The notes under the pieces: model-generated
Told to the model about the DNA's origin: nothing
The model's database searches: none
Seen by the model: only the letters and a program-made list of their open reading frames with translations
Shown here: positions 35,225-44,383 of the stretch, in pieces
How positions within the stretch are numbered: the stretch's first letter is position 1
Layout of the letters: the number at the start of each line of letters is the position of its first letter
Program-made: the position numbers and the translations under genes
From: UBA2882 sp045542735
GTDB taxonomy: Bacteria > Bacillota > Clostridia > Lachnospirales > Lachnospiraceae
Direction of reading: 5' to 3'
Length of the DNA stretch: 64,000 nucleotides
Assembly (NCBI GenBank): GCA_045542735.1
Contig: JAZQLQ010000019.1
Location: 1-64,000, forward strand

Positions 35225-36337
35225 TTACATCGCTGAAAAAAGACTAAGTATCAATCCACCGACTACAACCGATCCGATTTGTCCTGCCACATTGGCACCC
35301 ACTGCCTGCATAAGAATCACATTTCCCTTCTCTTCCTCATTTGCCAGTTTCTGTACAACTCTTGCCGACATAGGGAATGCCGATATACCTGCTGCCCCAA
35401 TCATAGGATTAATCTTTTTCTTCAAAAACAGGTTCATAAACTTAGCTAAAAGCACACCACCCGCTGTATCCATCACAAAAGCAACCAAGCCGATTCCCAT
35501 AATCAAAAGTGTCTCTCTTTTCACAAACATCTCTGCCTGCATACTAAAAGATATGGTAATCCCCAAAAGTAATGTAATCAGATTACTAAGTGTATCCTGT
35601 GCTGCTTTTGACAAATTATCCAACACTCCACATTCTCTTATGAGATTTCCAAACATCAAAAATCCTACCAAGGATACGGACATAGGCGCAATGAAGCCCG
35701 CGATTATGGTCACTAAAATAGGAAACACTATTTTTACAGTTTGCGATATACGCTTTTCATTCCCATTGCACATCTTGATGGTTCTTTCCTTCCGGTTAGT
35801 TAATGCTTTGATTGTAATGGGCTGGATTATCGGAACCAGTGCCATATAGGAATATGCCGCCACCGATATTGCTCCAATATATTTTGAATCTAATATCTGT
35901 GATACTAAAATTGCCGTTGGACCGTCTGCTGCCCCAATCATGCCAACGGAAACGGCATCCTTTACATCAAATCCCAAAAGCCACGCAATACCGATTGCCA
36001 CAAAAATTCCTATCTGTGCAGCAAAACCAAACAAGAATAAAACCGGTCTCTGTAAAAGCGGAGTAAAATCAATCATGGCTCCAATACCGATAAACAGCAA
36101 AATCGGAAATGCTTCCGATGCTTCTATCCCCATACGAAATAGCCATTCAATGATACCGTTTACTTCCCCAATTCCCGAAACAGTCTGATTAATCACACCA
36201 CTTCCCGGTAAATTCACCAAAATCGCACCAAAGCCCATAGGTAGCAACAGTGCCGGCTCCATTCTCTTTGTAATTGCCAGATAAATAAAAAGAAAGCCCA
36301 CCACATACATGATGCATTGCTCAAAAGTCGGAAACAT
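35225..36337 (-). CDS. Sodium ion-translocating decarboxylase beta subunit (OadB/GcdB/MmdB family)
   Basis: 370 aa, about nine membrane helices. It has the family core with the ion-binding Asp: IGAADGPTAILVSQIL near residue 135, followed by PIIQPITIKAL, and the C-terminal GAAGISAFPMSARVVQKL. The protein couples decarboxylation of a carboxybiotin intermediate to Na+ export. Neither alpha (carboxyltransferase), gamma nor biotin carrier genes are adjacent, so the substrate cannot be assigned here. It lies 93 nt after polC and may be read from the same transcript, as I see no strong terminator between them. Confidence 0.92.
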   Translation of the reverse strand: MFPTFEQCIMYVVGFLFIYLAITKRMEPALLLPMGFGAILVNLPGSGVINQTVSGIGEVNGIIEWLFRMGIEASEAFPILLFIGIGAMIDFTPLLQRPVLFLFGFAAQIGIFVAIGIAWLLGFDVKDAVSVGMIGAADGPTAILVSQILDSKYIGAISVAAYSYMALVPIIQPITIKALTNRKERTIKMCNGNEKRISQTVKIVFPILVTIIAGFIAPMSVSLVGFLMFGNLIRECGVLDNLSKAAQDTLSNLITLLLGITISFSMQAEMFVKRETLLIMGIGLVAFVMDTAGGVLLAKFMNLFLKKKINPMIGAAGISAFPMSARVVQKLANEEEKGNVILMQAVGANVAGQIGSVVVGGLILSLFSAM

Positions 36338-36430
36338 ACGTTTACGCTCCTCGTTTTTCTATCATCATATGTATGCCATAGGCTTTCTTTTACTTTTTCA
36401 TAAATAATTTTAACAATTTTCTAACTGTCA

Positions 36431-39400
36431 CTAGCCCACAAAATCAAACAAACTAATCTGGTTAGACTCAGGTATATCTCCCAACAATCCCATTTCTCCC
36501 ATAAAGTCCACAATGGTCTTAGAGACCTTTGCACGCTCGCGCAAGTCATCTTTAGAAAGGAAGGGACCGTTTTTGGCAGCCTCCATCAAAGACTCTGCCG
36601 CCTTGTCACCCATGCCGTCAATACTGTTAAAGGATGGCATTATCTTGCCGTCAATAATCTGAAACAGCCTGGAGTGGGCACGATATAAGTCAATCGGCAT
36701 AAACTCATAGCCTCTGGCATGCATTTCCTGTACCAGGCGAATATCCTTTAAGACATCCTGCTCTTTTTTACTCAGCTCATCTTTTCTTGCTTTATAATCC
36801 GCAATGACAGCATCAACCTTTGCCTTACCCTGACACATCAGCTCATAGGAAAATCCTGAAGCACGGATACTAAAGTATGCCGCATAATAAGCCAAAGGAT
36901 AATTTACCTTAAAGTATGCCACACGCCATGCCATCATAACATAAGCTGCCGCATGGGCTTTGGGGAACATGTACTTAATCTTCTTACAGGACCAGATATA
37001 CCAATCCGGTACATCATTGGCAACCATGGCTTCCTCCATCTCAGGAGTCAGACCCTTTCCTTTACGTACACTTTCCATAATCTTGAAGGACAAGCCTTCT
37101 TCAATCCCCTTATCAATCAGATAAATCATAATATCGTCACGGGTACAAATCGCTGTGGAAATTGTTGCTTTTCCCTCTTCAATCAGCGTCTGGGCATTTC
37201 CCAACCATACGTCGGTTCCGTGGGAAAGTCCCGATATACGCACCAAGTCCGTAAAAGATTGAGGCTTCGTATCCAAAAGCATCTGAATAACGAAATCTGT
37301 ACCAAACTCCGGAATACCCATGGAACCTAAAGGGCATCCATCAATCTGATCAGGAGTAATACCCAAGGCATCCGTGCTCTGGAATAAGGACATAACATCT
37401 TTATCATCCAAAGGAATGGATACCGGGTCTACACCCGTCAAATCCTGCAACATACGAATCATGGTGGGATCATCGTGTCCGAGTATATCAAGTTTTAACA
37501 AGTTGTGGTCAATCTTATGATAGTCAAAGTGGGTCGTAACAATATCCGTCGTCATATCGTTAGCCGGATGTTGAACCGGTGTAAAGGAGTTAATCTCCTC
37601 TCCCACAGGCAATACAATGATACCGCCCGGATGCTGACCGGTAGAACGTCGGATACCGGTACATCCTGTTACAATACGATTAATCTCACAGGTACGTTTG
37701 GGAATACCACGTTCTTCAAAATAATTCTTTACATAACCGAATGCGGTCTTGTCCGCCAAGGTACCAATGGTTCCGGCACGATAAGTCTGACCGGCACCGA
37801 AAATAACCTCAGTATATTTATGCGCCTTACTCTGGTATTCACCCGAGAAATTTAAGTCGATATCCGGCTCTTTATCTCCCTTAAATCCAAGGAAGGTCTC
37901 GAAGGGAATATCAAATCCATCTTTTTTCAACATCTCTCCACAGTCGGGACATACCTTATCCGGCATATCACAGCCTGCCTTACCGGAGTATGCACGTACC
38001 TCGGGAGACTCAAAATCATAATAATGACACTTTGCACAATAATAGTGGGGACTTAGAGAGTTAACCTCCGTAATACCTGCCATATTCGCCACAAAGGAAG
38101 AACCTACAGATCCACGGGAACCAACCAGATATCCATCCTCTACTGATTTCCACACCAATTTCTGCGCAATGATATACATAACGGCAAATCCGTTTTTAAT
38201 AATGGAGTTCAATTCCTTCTGCAAACGCTTCTCAACTACATCCGGTAACGTATCTCCATAGATTTCATGTGCCTTGTTGTAGCAAATCTTTGTCAAAATA
38301 TCATCCGAATTGGGAATGATAGGCGCACTCTTATCGGGGCGCACCGGATCAATAGACTCCACACAATCCGCAATGAGGTTGGTATTGGTAATCACCACTT
38401 CTCTTGCCTTATCGCTACCAAGATATTCAAATTCTTTTAACATTTCTTCTGTGGTACGCAGATAAAGCGGTGCCTGATCTTCATCCTTAAATCCTTTACC
38501 CGCCATAATAATCCGACGGTATACCTCATCCTCGGGATCTAAGAAATGCACGTCACAGGTTGCGCAAACCGGCTTATGCAAGGCATCACCAATGGCAACA
38601 ATCTTTTTATTCAACTCCATGATGTCTTCCATGGAATTGACACTCTCTACACGGGGCGAATCAATCATAAATTGATTGTTCCCCAGTGGCTGAATCTCAA
38701 GGTAATCATAAAAACCTGCAATCTTGTACAAATCAGCATCACTCTTGCCGTCCAACATGGCACGGTACAATTCTCCCGCTTCACAGGCACTTCCCACAAT
38801 CAGACCTTCCCTGTATTTTTGTAAAAGACTTTTGGGAATCTTAGGACGTTTGTTGTAATAGGTCAAATGGGACTCTGATACCAATTTGTATAAATTGATT
38901 CTGCCAATCTCATTTCTTGCTAAAATGATAACATGATAATAAGGCAGTTTCTTAACCGTATCCACATTGTCTTCGCCCATGGCGTTGATATCAGCCAATT
39001 TATTGGCGCCTGCTGCCTTTAACATAGGTATGAACTTCACAAATATCTCTGCGGTTGCCTCTGCATCATCCACCGCACGGTGATGATTCTCCAAGGAAAT
39101 GCCCAAGGTCTTGGCACATGCATCCAAGGTATGCTTTGCCTGTCCCGGCAGTAAAATCCTTGCAACTCCAACCGTGTCCACAACCGTTTCTTCGTGTGTC
39201 AGCCCCAATCTCTTACAGTTTTCCGTAATAAAACTCATATCAAAGGAAGCATTGTGCGCCACCATGACACAGCCTTTGGAAAACTCCAAAAACTGCGGTA
39301 ATATATCCTCAATCACCGGTGCGTCCATAACATCCTCATCCCGGATACTTGTCAACTGTTGTATCTTATAGGGAATGGGCTCTCTGGGATTTACGAAAGT

Positions 39401-41002
39401 AGAGAAACGCTCAGTAATCTTGCCATTCTGAATCTTTACGGCACCAATTTCAATAATGTTGTTTTTTACCGGAGAAAATCCCGTCGTCTCCAAGTCAAAG
39501 ACTACATAATCCTGATCCAAGGTCAGGTTCTTCGGATTCACTACAATTGCCTTTAGATCATCTACCAGATAGCCTTCTACACCCAGAATAATCTTAAAGA
39601 AATTCTGACGATCCGGCTCAATGCCTTCTTCCTTGCATCGTTTCTTTTCTGCGGACCAAAGGTCACCCCATGTATGGAATACATCGGCCAAGGCCTGTAC
39701 CACACCATGATCGGTAATGGCAATAGCAGGGTGTCCCCACTTATAGGCACGCTTTACAATGTCCGTAACCTCTGACACACCATCCATATCGCTCATCTTG
39801 GTATGGCAATGAAGCTCTACACGCTTAGTAGCTGCATAATCCATACGGGCTACGGTAAAGTCCGAAATTAACTTAATGGTTGTCACGGAACCGATGGCAA
39901 GCTCTTTATCAAACTTGTCCATGGCTGCAACACCCTTAATTTTTAAGAAAGTACCCTTTTTTACATTTAAATGTGGTAAAAAGTCCTCCAGCTGGTCATC
40001 CTTTACAAAGATTTTAACCATAATGGTATCCGTAAAGTCTGTAAGGGAAAACATGACAATGGTCTTTTCAATCTTGGCAATGGGCTTGGTATCCAGAGAT
40101 AATAATTTGCCTCGGACAACAACCTCTCCCATTTCTCCTACCAACTGATCGATGGACAAGGGCTCTTCTTCAATATCATAATTACCCCAGATAATACTTG
40201 GATCATCAGATTTCTTGCGATATTCTTTTTTACCATATCCGCCTTTTTGTCCGCCAAAGCCGCCACCATAGGATTTACCTGTCCCGGGCTTCTCTTTCTT
40301 AGTCTCTTCTTTCTTAACCTCTGCGACCTTTTCCTTTGGCATATCGAAGGGTAAGTCTGCATTATCTTTACTTTCTGCTTCATTTACCAAAGTTTCATCA
40401 GCAACCGCATTTTGTACGCCACCGTATACCTTCGCCGCAATGGCAGCCACCTGGCGTTGCATTTTCTCTTCCTCTTCTTTACGAAGGGGATTTTCATGCA
40501 CGGACTCATAATCCATAAAAATGCGCACAAAAACGCCGCAGCGTTCACAGAATATCTTTTCTAACAATTCGGTAAACTCTGCCGCCTTTTCTTTAAAAGG
40601 AACCAGTTCTTCCAGTTTAAGTGTCATCCGGTCTTCCTGAAAGGTGGCTTCCGCCTTCTTAAACATGCTGTACATAACCGGACTGTATCCTTTCAACTCC
40701 AAGAGGATACTATCCTTATACGCATGGTAAAGATTTTCCGGTGTATACTGTTTGGACAATTTAAATTGCTCATAAATCTTGACTGTAATATTGGAATGCT
40801 CAAATAATTGCTGTTTGATCTGCACTTCCATGGCCAAGACATCTTTTTTCTCCACAATACGCTCTGCCGCTATATATACACGCAGAAAGTCCTTTCGCTT
40901 TGTAGAGATAATGTGCTCTACCACCACGCCCTGAAAGGCTTCCTTTAAGTTATTCTTTAGTTGTAATGTTGGAAAAACCTCCAAAAACTGTTTTCCGTCC
41001 AT
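36431..41002 (-). CDS. polC: DNA polymerase III alpha subunit, PolC type
   Basis: 1523 aa replicative polymerase of low-GC Gram-positives. Order: N-terminal domain; low-complexity K/E/G-rich linker (about 210-270); OB fold; PHP domain starting ELHCHTKMSDMDG; embedded DnaQ-like proofreading exonuclease with VVFDLETTGFSP and VAHNASFDMSF and HHRAVDDAEAT; then the C-family palm and fingers with GSRGSVGSSFVANMAGITEVNSL, the zinc site CAKCHYYDF...CPDCGE, and DIDLNFSGEYQ. ATG 41002 is preferred to GTG 41008 because GGAG lies 8 nt upstream. It follows ispG. Confidence 0.97.
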   Translation of the reverse strand: MDGKQFLEVFPTLQLKNNLKEAFQGVVVEHIISTKRKDFLRVYIAAERIVEKKDVLAMEVQIKQQLFEHSNITVKIYEQFKLSKQYTPENLYHAYKDSILLELKGYSPVMYSMFKKAEATFQEDRMTLKLEELVPFKEKAAEFTELLEKIFCERCGVFVRIFMDYESVHENPLRKEEEEKMQRQVAAIAAKVYGGVQNAVADETLVNEAESKDNADLPFDMPKEKVAEVKKEETKKEKPGTGKSYGGGFGGQKGGYGKKEYRKKSDDPSIIWGNYDIEEEPLSIDQLVGEMGEVVVRGKLLSLDTKPIAKIEKTIVMFSLTDFTDTIMVKIFVKDDQLEDFLPHLNVKKGTFLKIKGVAAMDKFDKELAIGSVTTIKLISDFTVARMDYAATKRVELHCHTKMSDMDGVSEVTDIVKRAYKWGHPAIAITDHGVVQALADVFHTWGDLWSAEKKRCKEEGIEPDRQNFFKIILGVEGYLVDDLKAIVVNPKNLTLDQDYVVFDLETTGFSPVKNNIIEIGAVKIQNGKITERFSTFVNPREPIPYKIQQLTSIRDEDVMDAPVIEDILPQFLEFSKGCVMVAHNASFDMSFITENCKRLGLTHEETVVDTVGVARILLPGQAKHTLDACAKTLGISLENHHRAVDDAEATAEIFVKFIPMLKAAGANKLADINAMGEDNVDTVKKLPYYHVIILARNEIGRINLYKLVSESHLTYYNKRPKIPKSLLQKYREGLIVGSACEAGELYRAMLDGKSDADLYKIAGFYDYLEIQPLGNNQFMIDSPRVESVNSMEDIMELNKKIVAIGDALHKPVCATCDVHFLDPEDEVYRRIIMAGKGFKDEDQAPLYLRTTEEMLKEFEYLGSDKAREVVITNTNLIADCVESIDPVRPDKSAPIIPNSDDILTKICYNKAHEIYGDTLPDVVEKRLQKELNSIIKNGFAVMYIIAQKLVWKSVEDGYLVGSRGSVGSSFVANMAGITEVNSLSPHYYCAKCHYYDFESPEVRAYSGKAGCDMPDKVCPDCGEMLKKDGFDIPFETFLGFKGDKEPDIDLNFSGEYQSKAHKYTEVIFGAGQTYRAGTIGTLADKTAFGYVKNYFEERGIPKRTCEINRIVTGCTGIRRSTGQHPGGIIVLPVGEEINSFTPVQHPANDMTTDIVTTHFDYHKIDHNLLKLDILGHDDPTMIRMLQDLTGVDPVSIPLDDKDVMSLFQSTDALGITPDQIDGCPLGSMGIPEFGTDFVIQMLLDTKPQSFTDLVRISGLSHGTDVWLGNAQTLIEEGKATISTAICTRDDIMIYLIDKGIEEGLSFKIMESVRKGKGLTPEMEEAMVANDVPDWYIWSCKKIKYMFPKAHAAAYVMMAWRVAYFKVNYPLAYYAAYFSIRASGFSYELMCQGKAKVDAVIADYKARKDELSKKEQDVLKDIRLVQEMHARGYEFMPIDLYRAHSRLFQIIDGKIMPSFNSIDGMGDKAAESLMEAAKNGPFLSKDDLRERAKVSKTIVDFMGEMGLLGDIPESNQISLFDFVG

Positions 41003-41021
41003 TTTCACTACTCCGCTTTAT

Positions 41022-42077
41022 TTAATCATTCCAATGCAAAAGCTCTTCTCTTAAGGTATTTAACAGCTCTGCTTCCGGTACTTTACGGATAATCTCACCT
41101 TTTTTGATTAAAAGACCTTCCCCGATACCGCCTGCAATCCCGATATCCGCTTCTTTTGCTTCTCCGGGTCCGTTTACCACACAACCCATAACAGCCACTT
41201 TTAAGTTTAAGGGAATATCCGCTACCATTTCCTCTACCTGATTTGCCAGACCAATGAGATCAATACGGGTACGACCACAGGTCGGACAGGAAATCACCTC
41301 AATGCCCTGCTTGTAAAGTCCCAACGAGCGCAAAATATTCTTTGCAGAACGTATTTCTTCTACCGGATCACCGGATAAGGATACACGCATGGTATCTCCG
41401 ATACCTTCATGTAATAAAATACCAAGCCCAACTGCCGACTTAATATTACCGCCATATAATGTACCGGCTTCCGTAATACCGATGTGAATGGGATAATTGG
41501 TCTTTTCAATCAATTTCTCATGGGCTTTTACACAAATGGGAATATTGGAGGACTTAATGCTGATGACCATATTGTCATAGCCTGCTTCCTCAATCATATG
41601 CACCTTATCCAAGGCACTTTCTACGATACCTTCCGGTGTGACACCGTTGTATTTCTCTACCAATTCTTTCTCCAAAGAACCGCCATTCACACCTACACGG
41701 ATAGGAATATTTCTCTCTTTTGCTACTGCAACAACTTCCTGTAATTTTTCTTTACCACCTATATTACCGGGATTGATGCGGATCTTATCCGCCCCATTTT
41801 CCATGGCAGCAATTGCCATCTTATAGTCAAAATGAATATCTGCCACAAGTGGAATAGAAATCTCTTTTTTAATTTCTTTAAAAGCCAGTGCCGCTTCAAT
41901 GGTAGGAACCGTAGAACGCACAATATCACAGCCTGCTGCTTCCAATCTATGAATCTGCTCGATGGTTGCTCTTACATCCTCTGTACGTGTGTTGGTCATG
42001 GACTGAATCAAGATAGGATTGCCTCCGCCAATCACCTTGTCTCCGATTTTTACAACCTTTGTATGTTCTCTATGCAT
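41022..42077 (-). CDS. ispG: 4-hydroxy-3-methylbut-2-enyl-diphosphate synthase (flavodoxin)
   Basis: 351 aa Fe-S enzyme of the MEP isoprenoid pathway, converting MEcPP to HMBPP. It shows the TIM-barrel start PILIQSMTNT, ADIHFDYKMA and IRINPGNIG, then the cluster-binding CPTCGRT and GCVVNGPGE with a third Cys-type ligand region. GGAG lies 11 nt before the ATG. It is usually next to rseP; here a kinase-phosphatase module intervenes. Confidence 0.97.
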   Translation of the reverse strand: MHREHTKVVKIGDKVIGGGNPILIQSMTNTRTEDVRATIEQIHRLEAAGCDIVRSTVPTIEAALAFKEIKKEISIPLVADIHFDYKMAIAAMENGADKIRINPGNIGGKEKLQEVVAVAKERNIPIRVGVNGGSLEKELVEKYNGVTPEGIVESALDKVHMIEEAGYDNMVISIKSSNIPICVKAHEKLIEKTNYPIHIGITEAGTLYGGNIKSAVGLGILLHEGIGDTMRVSLSGDPVEEIRSAKNILRSLGLYKQGIEVISCPTCGRTRIDLIGLANQVEEMVADIPLNLKVAVMGCVVNGPGEAKEADIGIAGGIGEGLLIKKGEIIRKVPEAELLNTLREELLHWND

Positions 42078-42127
42078 AAAACAAATATCTCCTTAATTTG
42101 TATTCTTCATCATATGTCTCAAATTTT

Positions 42128-42136
42128 ATTATAACA
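42128..42136 (-). promoter_or_regulatory. Possible extended -10 promoter of ispG-polC
   Basis: TGTTATAAT on the minus strand, i.e. TATAAT with an upstream TG. The -35 region is poor. It sits about 50 nt before the ispG start, just after the small 55-aa gene. Confidence 0.4.
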
Positions 42137-42152
42137 CAAGTAAACAGAAAAA

Positions 42153-42320
42153 TCAGAATTTCAATTTCTCGTTAATCTTCCGGATCTGCTTTTCCGCTTT
42201 CTTTATCACCTTTTCATTTCCGGCTTCCTCGGCAAGCTCTAAAACCTCCTGCCAATCCTCCAATTCATCCAATAAAATCCCCTTATACTGCTCATTTGTC
42301 ATACCCATTTCTTCACTCAT
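42153..42320 (-). CDS. Small conserved-looking cytoplasmic protein (55 aa)
   Basis: A short open frame with good coding character. It starts MSEEMGMTNEQYKGILLDEL, continues with a helical E/K-rich stretch (EDWQEVLELAEEAG) and ends IRKINEKLKF. AAGGTGG lies about 10 nt before the ATG, and a promoter (42347-42376) precedes it. It is predicted to be a two-helix acidic/basic amphipathic protein, possibly coiled-coil. I do not know its function. It sits between the kinase gene and ispG. Confidence 0.65.
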   Translation of the reverse strand: MSEEMGMTNEQYKGILLDELEDWQEVLELAEEAGNEKVIKKAEKQIRKINEKLKF

Positions 42321-42346
42321 AGCCCATACACCACCTTCCGGATTTT

Positions 42347-42376
42347 ATTATAGGCTTTCTCCTTTCTCTTCGTCAA
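42347..42376 (-). promoter_or_regulatory. Promoter of the 55-aa gene and possibly ispG-polC
   Basis: TTGACG (42371-42376), 18-nt spacer, TATAAT (42347-42352) on the minus strand, in the gap after the kinase gene. It would let the small gene, ispG and polC be transcribed independently of the kinase module. Confidence 0.6.
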
Positions 42377-42410
42377 TAGACAGTTTGTTCTATTTTTCTT
42401 TTATCGTTCT

Positions 42411-43442
42411 CTAATTATCAACATTGCGAACTAATATTTTTCTGCCATATTCGTCTCTTGGGACTTCTTGCATGGATACTTCCTGCGCCAAAATTTCCTG
42501 CTCCTGAATTTCCTGTGTCGCTATCTTCACTTTTTGTTCCGCCGCTTCAATACTTTTAGCCGATTTCCATAATCCTACCATTGTCATGATGATGAATAAA
42601 AGACACAATCCCTTTTTATATCCATGCATGACCACTCTCTTCATATCTGAAATATAATCATTTTTCTTTTTACAAAAATGTCGCCTTAATTTTTTCATAA
42701 ATTTCTCCTCTCTCATGTCATGCCCACATGCTTTTAAGTCATCATACATAATTCCCGCATCAGCATATCCGCTTTCCTTGCGTATTTTCACCGCCTTTTG
42801 CATAATCCTTTGACATTCCGGTGATAAATGACAAATGTCTGCTTTTCCCGTTCCGATTCCTTGTGATAAGATCTGTCCCGTCAACATCTCATACATAATA
42901 ACGCCCAATGCATAAGTATCCCTATATGGGCTGATATCCTCTTCAACCGGCGGCAAATAGGCTTTGGTTCCATATACTTTACGCTTTTTCTCTCCCGTTT
43001 CCACCACTGAACCAAAATCTATGAGATATACGTTCCTGTCTTGATCAACCATAATATTTTCCGGCTTTAAATCACCATATATCAAAGCCGGAGATTGTCG
43101 GTGAAAAACAGCTAATATATTTGCAATCCGGCAAATTATATCGATGCTCTCTTTCTCTGACCAAATCGTTTGCTTTTTCATCATTTCACGCAAAGAATTG
43201 CCTTCTATATATTCCATCACCAAACAGATACTTTCTTCATCTTCCTGATAATCCAATAGATAGGGCACTCCCTTACCTCCAAACCGACGCAATATCCCAA
43301 GCTCTCTTTTGGCACTTTCTGCGTCCTTCAAAGCCGGATATATTTTCATGGTTGCATAATGATTGGTATTTTTATTTTCTACCAACCACACCTGACCTTG
43401 ATTTCCCATTCCCAATTTGCGGATTTTTTCATATTCTGCCAT
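42411..43442 (-). CDS. Membrane-anchored eukaryotic-type Ser/Thr protein kinase
   Basis: 343 aa. Glycine loop GMGNQGQV, lysine in YATMKIYP, catalytic loop YGDLKPENIMV (Tyr-Gly replaces the usual His-Arg before Asp), DFG in YLIDFGSVV, and a substrate-loop like PYRDTYALGVIMYEML. A membrane helix follows (about 285-303), then a ~40-residue outer tail rich in E and Q. No PASTA domains are present, so it is not a PrkC-type kinase. ATG 43442 (MAEYEKIRK) has GGAGG 7 nt upstream; the longer frame is rejected. It lies 4 nt after the PP2C stop. Confidence 0.9.
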   Translation of the reverse strand: MAEYEKIRKLGMGNQGQVWLVENKNTNHYATMKIYPALKDAESAKRELGILRRFGGKGVPYLLDYQEDEESICLVMEYIEGNSLREMMKKQTIWSEKESIDIICRIANILAVFHRQSPALIYGDLKPENIMVDQDRNVYLIDFGSVVETGEKKRKVYGTKAYLPPVEEDISPYRDTYALGVIMYEMLTGQILSQGIGTGKADICHLSPECQRIMQKAVKIRKESGYADAGIMYDDLKACGHDMREEKFMKKLRRHFCKKKNDYISDMKRVVMHGYKKGLCLLFIIMTMVGLWKSAKSIEAAEQKVKIATQEIQEQEILAQEVSMQEVPRDEYGRKILVRNVDN

Positions 43443-43446
43443 AAGC

Positions 43447-44169
43447 TTACCTCCCAATATAAACAGCGGAAATATTATCCTTTTCGCCCATTCGAAGATT
43501 ATAATCAACAATCGTTTTTAAACGTTTGGTTATTTTATTTCCATCACTCATTTTCTTTACGTCCATACACCTTTTCCACAACTGCAAATCCTGCTTACGC
43601 CAAAAACCATCGGTGCAAAGTAAAAAATTTTGACCGCTGCATTTGCCTGTCAAAAAATCAGGTTTCCATTCCTTATTCAGACCAAGACATCTGCTTAATC
43701 CCTTGACAGTACCATGATCCTTGGTTAATGTCCGGATATTTGTCCCCCACATCTTCCATGAAAATCCATAGCATCTGCTGTCACCAAGATGAAATAAATA
43801 ATAATCCCCCCGAAATATCACACACATTGTTGCTGTTGTTCCCAATCGCACTTTTTCTACTCTCATACGTTCAAATAATTTCTTATTCATTTGTTGATAC
43901 AACTGAAATCCTTTCGACCGGATTACCCTCTTTAATTTCTGAGGATTCATTCCATAATTTTCTACAGCCGGAATTAATTGTGTATCATACCATTCTTCCA
44001 TTTCCCGGATACAGTAAAGTGACGCATCCATACCACTTTCCATGCCACCCATTCCATCACAGACCGCCGCCAATATAAGCTCACCATTTGCAAATAAACT
44101 GCTACGCAAAAGCAACGCATCTTCATTACACGTTCCTGCTCCGGTCTCATATACATAACCGAACTCCAT
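43447..44169 (-). CDS. PP2C-family Ser/Thr protein phosphatase
   Basis: 240 aa with the PP2C metal-binding motifs DGMGGMESG near residue 40, HLGDSRCYGF near 125, LLCTDGFW near 180, and KDNISAVYI at the end. It should reverse phosphorylation by the kinase encoded 4 nt downstream. ATG 44169 (MEFGYVYETG) has AAGGA 9 nt upstream and is preferred to the ATG six codons earlier. Confidence 0.9.
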   Translation of the reverse strand: MEFGYVYETGAGTCNEDALLLRSSLFANGELILAAVCDGMGGMESGMDASLYCIREMEEWYDTQLIPAVENYGMNPQKLKRVIRSKGFQLYQQMNKKLFERMRVEKVRLGTTATMCVIFRGDYYLFHLGDSRCYGFSWKMWGTNIRTLTKDHGTVKGLSRCLGLNKEWKPDFLTGKCSGQNFLLCTDGFWRKQDLQLWKRCMDVKKMSDGNKITKRLKTIVDYNLRMGEKDNISAVYIGR

Positions 44170-44249
44170 ATATAATTGTCCTTTCATTGAAAACTCATCA
44201 TTGCTGTCTGCAATGACGTGATACAGAATGTATCAATTAGATGTATATC

Positions 44250-44278
44250 ATTTAAGCATATAGCGTAGATTTTTTCAA
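44250..44278 (-). promoter_or_regulatory. Promoter of the phosphatase-kinase module
   Basis: TTGAAA (44273-44278), 17-nt spacer, TTAAAT (44250-44255) on the minus strand. The leader that follows contains a small palindrome (CATTGC, 5-nt loop, GCAATG; about 44200-44216). The module is thus separate from the rseP operon, which ends just upstream. Confidence 0.5.
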
Positions 44279-44312
44279 GTCGGCAATTTTCACAAAAATA
44301 TGATTGGCTGAT

Positions 44313-44342
44313 AGAAAAAGACTCCCCGACTAATGTCGGGAA
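44313..44342 (-). terminator. Terminator of the rseP operon
   Basis: On the minus strand CCCGAC-ATTA-GTCGGG forms a strong hairpin, followed by GAGTCTTTTTC. It lies about 45 nt after the rseP stop. Confidence 0.85.
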
Positions 44343-44383
44343 GCCTGTATAACCACATAAATGATCTCACAACCACATAAAAA

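Noticed and set aside
36338..36430. Terminator between polC and the decarboxylase beta subunit gene
   Set aside because: Only a weak palindrome around CATATG is present, with no stable stem followed by a T-tract.
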